IMG/VR virus record: IMGVR_UViG_3300026078_000099
Location: 1-20,734 of that record
DNA from: a virus
DNA length: 20,734 nucleotides
Reading direction: 5' to 3' (one strand)
This document shows, piece after piece, positions 19,654 through 20,734 of the stretch. The notes beneath the pieces are model-generated. The model did no database searches. It worked only from the letters and a program-made list of their open reading frames with translations, and was not told where the DNA came from. Position numbers and translations under genes: made by a program. The stretch's first letter is position 1, and each line of letters opens with the position of its first letter.

Positions 19654-20307
19654 ATGGCACTCTTTGGCACCAAGCGGACCGATCCGATGGCCGGCCTGCC
19701 CGGCGCGATCATCGGCTATGGTGGCGGCACGTTCAATCCCGATGGAAGTCAGGCAACCCCGGCGCGCCAGACGTTCGACCAGGCATTCGGCACGGGATCT
19801 GAATCGCAGGCTGATATCGGCGCGCCGAAGAAGTCCGGCGGCCTGTTTGGACAGAACAGCGCCCTGTGGAAGGTTCTGGGCACGGTTGGGGACTCGTTGA
19901 GCGCGGTGAACGGCATTGCGCCCACCTATGCCCCGATGATGGCCCAACAGCGCCAGCACCAGCAGACCATGGCCGAGAAGGCTGCGGAGCGGGAGGCGAC
20001 ATATCAGCGCGAAATGGACCTTGCCCGCTTCAAGGCAACCCTGCCGGCTAACAACGATACGGCAAATGACTATGCCTTCATCGCACAGCATCTCGGCAAG
20101 GACGCGGCTGACAAGTATCTAGGCAACATCGGCGATCCGATCGTGACGGTCCAGCTTCCCGGCAACCGGGTCTACAGCGGCCCGCGCTCTGGCATGGCTG
20201 CGGCGCTCGGTGGTGGGCAGTCAACCCCGATCACGGCTGACGACTGGAACAAGGGCACTCCGGTGGGAGGTGGTGCCAGCAATGGCACCAGTGGCTTTCG
20301 CCCCTGA
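19654..20307 (+). CDS. Second internal virion-type protein, 217 aa
   Basis: GGGGGAAATAAGCC precedes the ATG, three bases after the previous stop. The N-terminal half is Gly-rich (LPGAIIGYGGGTFNPDGSQAT), with a short hydrophobic helix (SALWKVLGTVGDSLSAVNGIAP). A charged coiled coil follows (QQRQHQQTMAEKAAEREATYQREMDLARFKA), then a Gly/Ser tail. It looks like a structural or ejection protein rather than an enzyme. It overlaps the transglycosylase gene by 26 bases. Confidence 0.7.
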   Translation: MALFGTKRTDPMAGLPGAIIGYGGGTFNPDGSQATPARQTFDQAFGTGSESQADIGAPKKSGGLFGQNSALWKVLGTVGDSLSAVNGIAPTYAPMMAQQRQHQQTMAEKAAEREATYQREMDLARFKATLPANNDTANDYAFIAQHLGKDAADKYLGNIGDPIVTVQLPGNRVYSGPRSGMAAALGGGQSTPITADDWNKGTPVGGGASNGTSGFRP

Positions 20308-20665
20308 TTACAGGGCATTCAAATCCGCCATCATCGGGCAGGAAAGCGGGGGGCGTTACGGCGTTCCCAATGCGCAAGGCTCCGGTGCGATGGGCGTCGG
20401 ACAGATCATGCCGGCGACAGGTCAGGTTCTTGCCCAGCGTCAGGGTCTGCCGTGGCGGCCCGATCTCATGCAGGGCAGCCATCCTGAGGCGCGGCAGTAT
20501 CAGGACGCACTGACTGAAGCGGCCACCCGCGAGGCATGGAGCGCCGGCCAAGGCGATCCAGCCATAGCAGCGAAATACTACTTCGGCGGATCGAACCGGG
20601 CCAAGTGGGGTCCGAAAACGCAGCAATATGCCCGGAACATCCTCGGGCGGCTTGGGGGCAACTAA
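20282..20665 (+). CDS. Virion-associated lytic transglycosylase (SLT type), 127 aa
   Basis: The domain shows the SLT/goose-lysozyme-like motifs: I-I-G-Q-E-S-G-G (catalytic Glu21), then GAMGVGQIMPATGQVLA (residues 35-51) and a later YYFGG with a helical ending. It would cleave peptidoglycan between MurNAc and GlcNAc, opening a local path for DNA entry. The start at 20282 (MAPVAFAPDYRAFK) is preferred because the longer frame from 20210 adds an arbitrary stretch. It has no signal peptide or membrane segment. With ejection-type genes upstream and no holin in view, an entry role is more likely than lysis. In T7 the comparable activity is fused to gp16; here it is a free-standing small protein. 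Confidence 0.85.
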   Translation: MAPVAFAPDYRAFKSAIIGQESGGRYGVPNAQGSGAMGVGQIMPATGQVLAQRQGLPWRPDLMQGSHPEARQYQDALTEAATREAWSAGQGDPAIAAKYYFGGSNRAKWGPKTQQYARNILGRLGGN

Positions 20666-20734
20666 TGGCCGAACGTCGCGTCATCAACGGCACCGTTTAC
20701 GAGAAAGGCGACGACGGAGTTATCCGTCCTGTCG
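20665..20734 (+). CDS. Start of a further virion-cluster gene, partial
   Basis: The ATG at 20665 overlaps the TAA of the transglycosylase gene, and 23 codons (MAERRVINGTVYEKGDDGVIRPV) run to the window edge without a stop. The peptide is charged and polar. By position it could be the large internal virion protein, but too little is present to say. Confidence 0.6.
   Translation, partial: MAERRVINGTVYEKGDDGVIRPV

Noticed and set aside
18751-20091. Minus-strand open frame of 446 codons across the ejection-protein genes
   Set aside because: It is antisense to several coupled, motif-bearing plus-strand genes and shows no family motif.
1-20734. CRISPR array, insertion sequence, integrase or attachment site
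   Set aside because: No regularly spaced repeats of suitable length, no transposase or integrase motifs, and no tRNA end were seen anywhere in the window.

Overview
The window is one continuous piece of a temperate, tailed-phage (prophage) genome from a GC-rich alphaproteobacterium, most likely a sphingomonad. The host call is an inference from GC richness, codon choice, frequent GTG/TTG starts and protein style; no host gene, tRNA, integrase or attachment site is visible, so the ends of the element lie outside the window. The virion genes point to a short-tailed (podovirus-like) particle: P22-type portal, SU10/DUF5309-type capsid, T7 gp11/gp12-like tail parts and ejection proteins, with no tape measure, sheath or major tail tube gene.

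Left end (1-1607, minus strand): a tightly coupled operon of at least seven small early genes of unknown function, read leftwards from a promoter (PL-like, 1644-1672) carrying a 12-bp operator dyad. Immunity region (1654-2727): a lambda-like switch. A short HTH repressor (2118-2432, minus) and a small Cro-position protein (2518-2727, plus) diverge around three operator copies spaced 23 and 24 bp. The same operator occurs twice at the leftward promoter, so two operator clusters flank the repressor. A small secreted protein (1843-2076) lies behind the repressor, ahead of a good terminator, and is probably a lysogenic-conversion gene.

Early right region (2727-5069): a patchwork of very small genes. 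Two on the minus strand (2788-3090 and 3364-3534) interrupt the rightward series and look like separately acquired cargo. From 3882 to 7826 the genes run rightwards, mostly with overlapping ATGA/GTGA/TTGA junctions: an HTH-like protein, small unknowns, a RusA-like nuclease, a DnaB-type replicative helicase and a probable helicase loader/initiator. The last contains a cluster of CGTCAC repeats, an AT-rich patch and a perfect hairpin, a plausible internal replication origin as in lambda gene O.

Late control and virion region (7865-20734): an unrecognised basic protein (7865-8428) sits where lambda-like phages carry the late antiterminator Q. It is followed by a strong terminator and a roughly 270-bp untranslated leader. 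Then come a repeat-containing structural protein, small and large terminase, portal, two small genes, scaffold, major capsid protein with its own terminator, head-tail adaptor, tail tubular/nozzle protein, a GNAT-like protein, two ejection-type proteins, a lytic transglycosylase, and the start of another gene that leaves the window. Holin, endolysin, integrase and receptor-binding tail spike are not in view.
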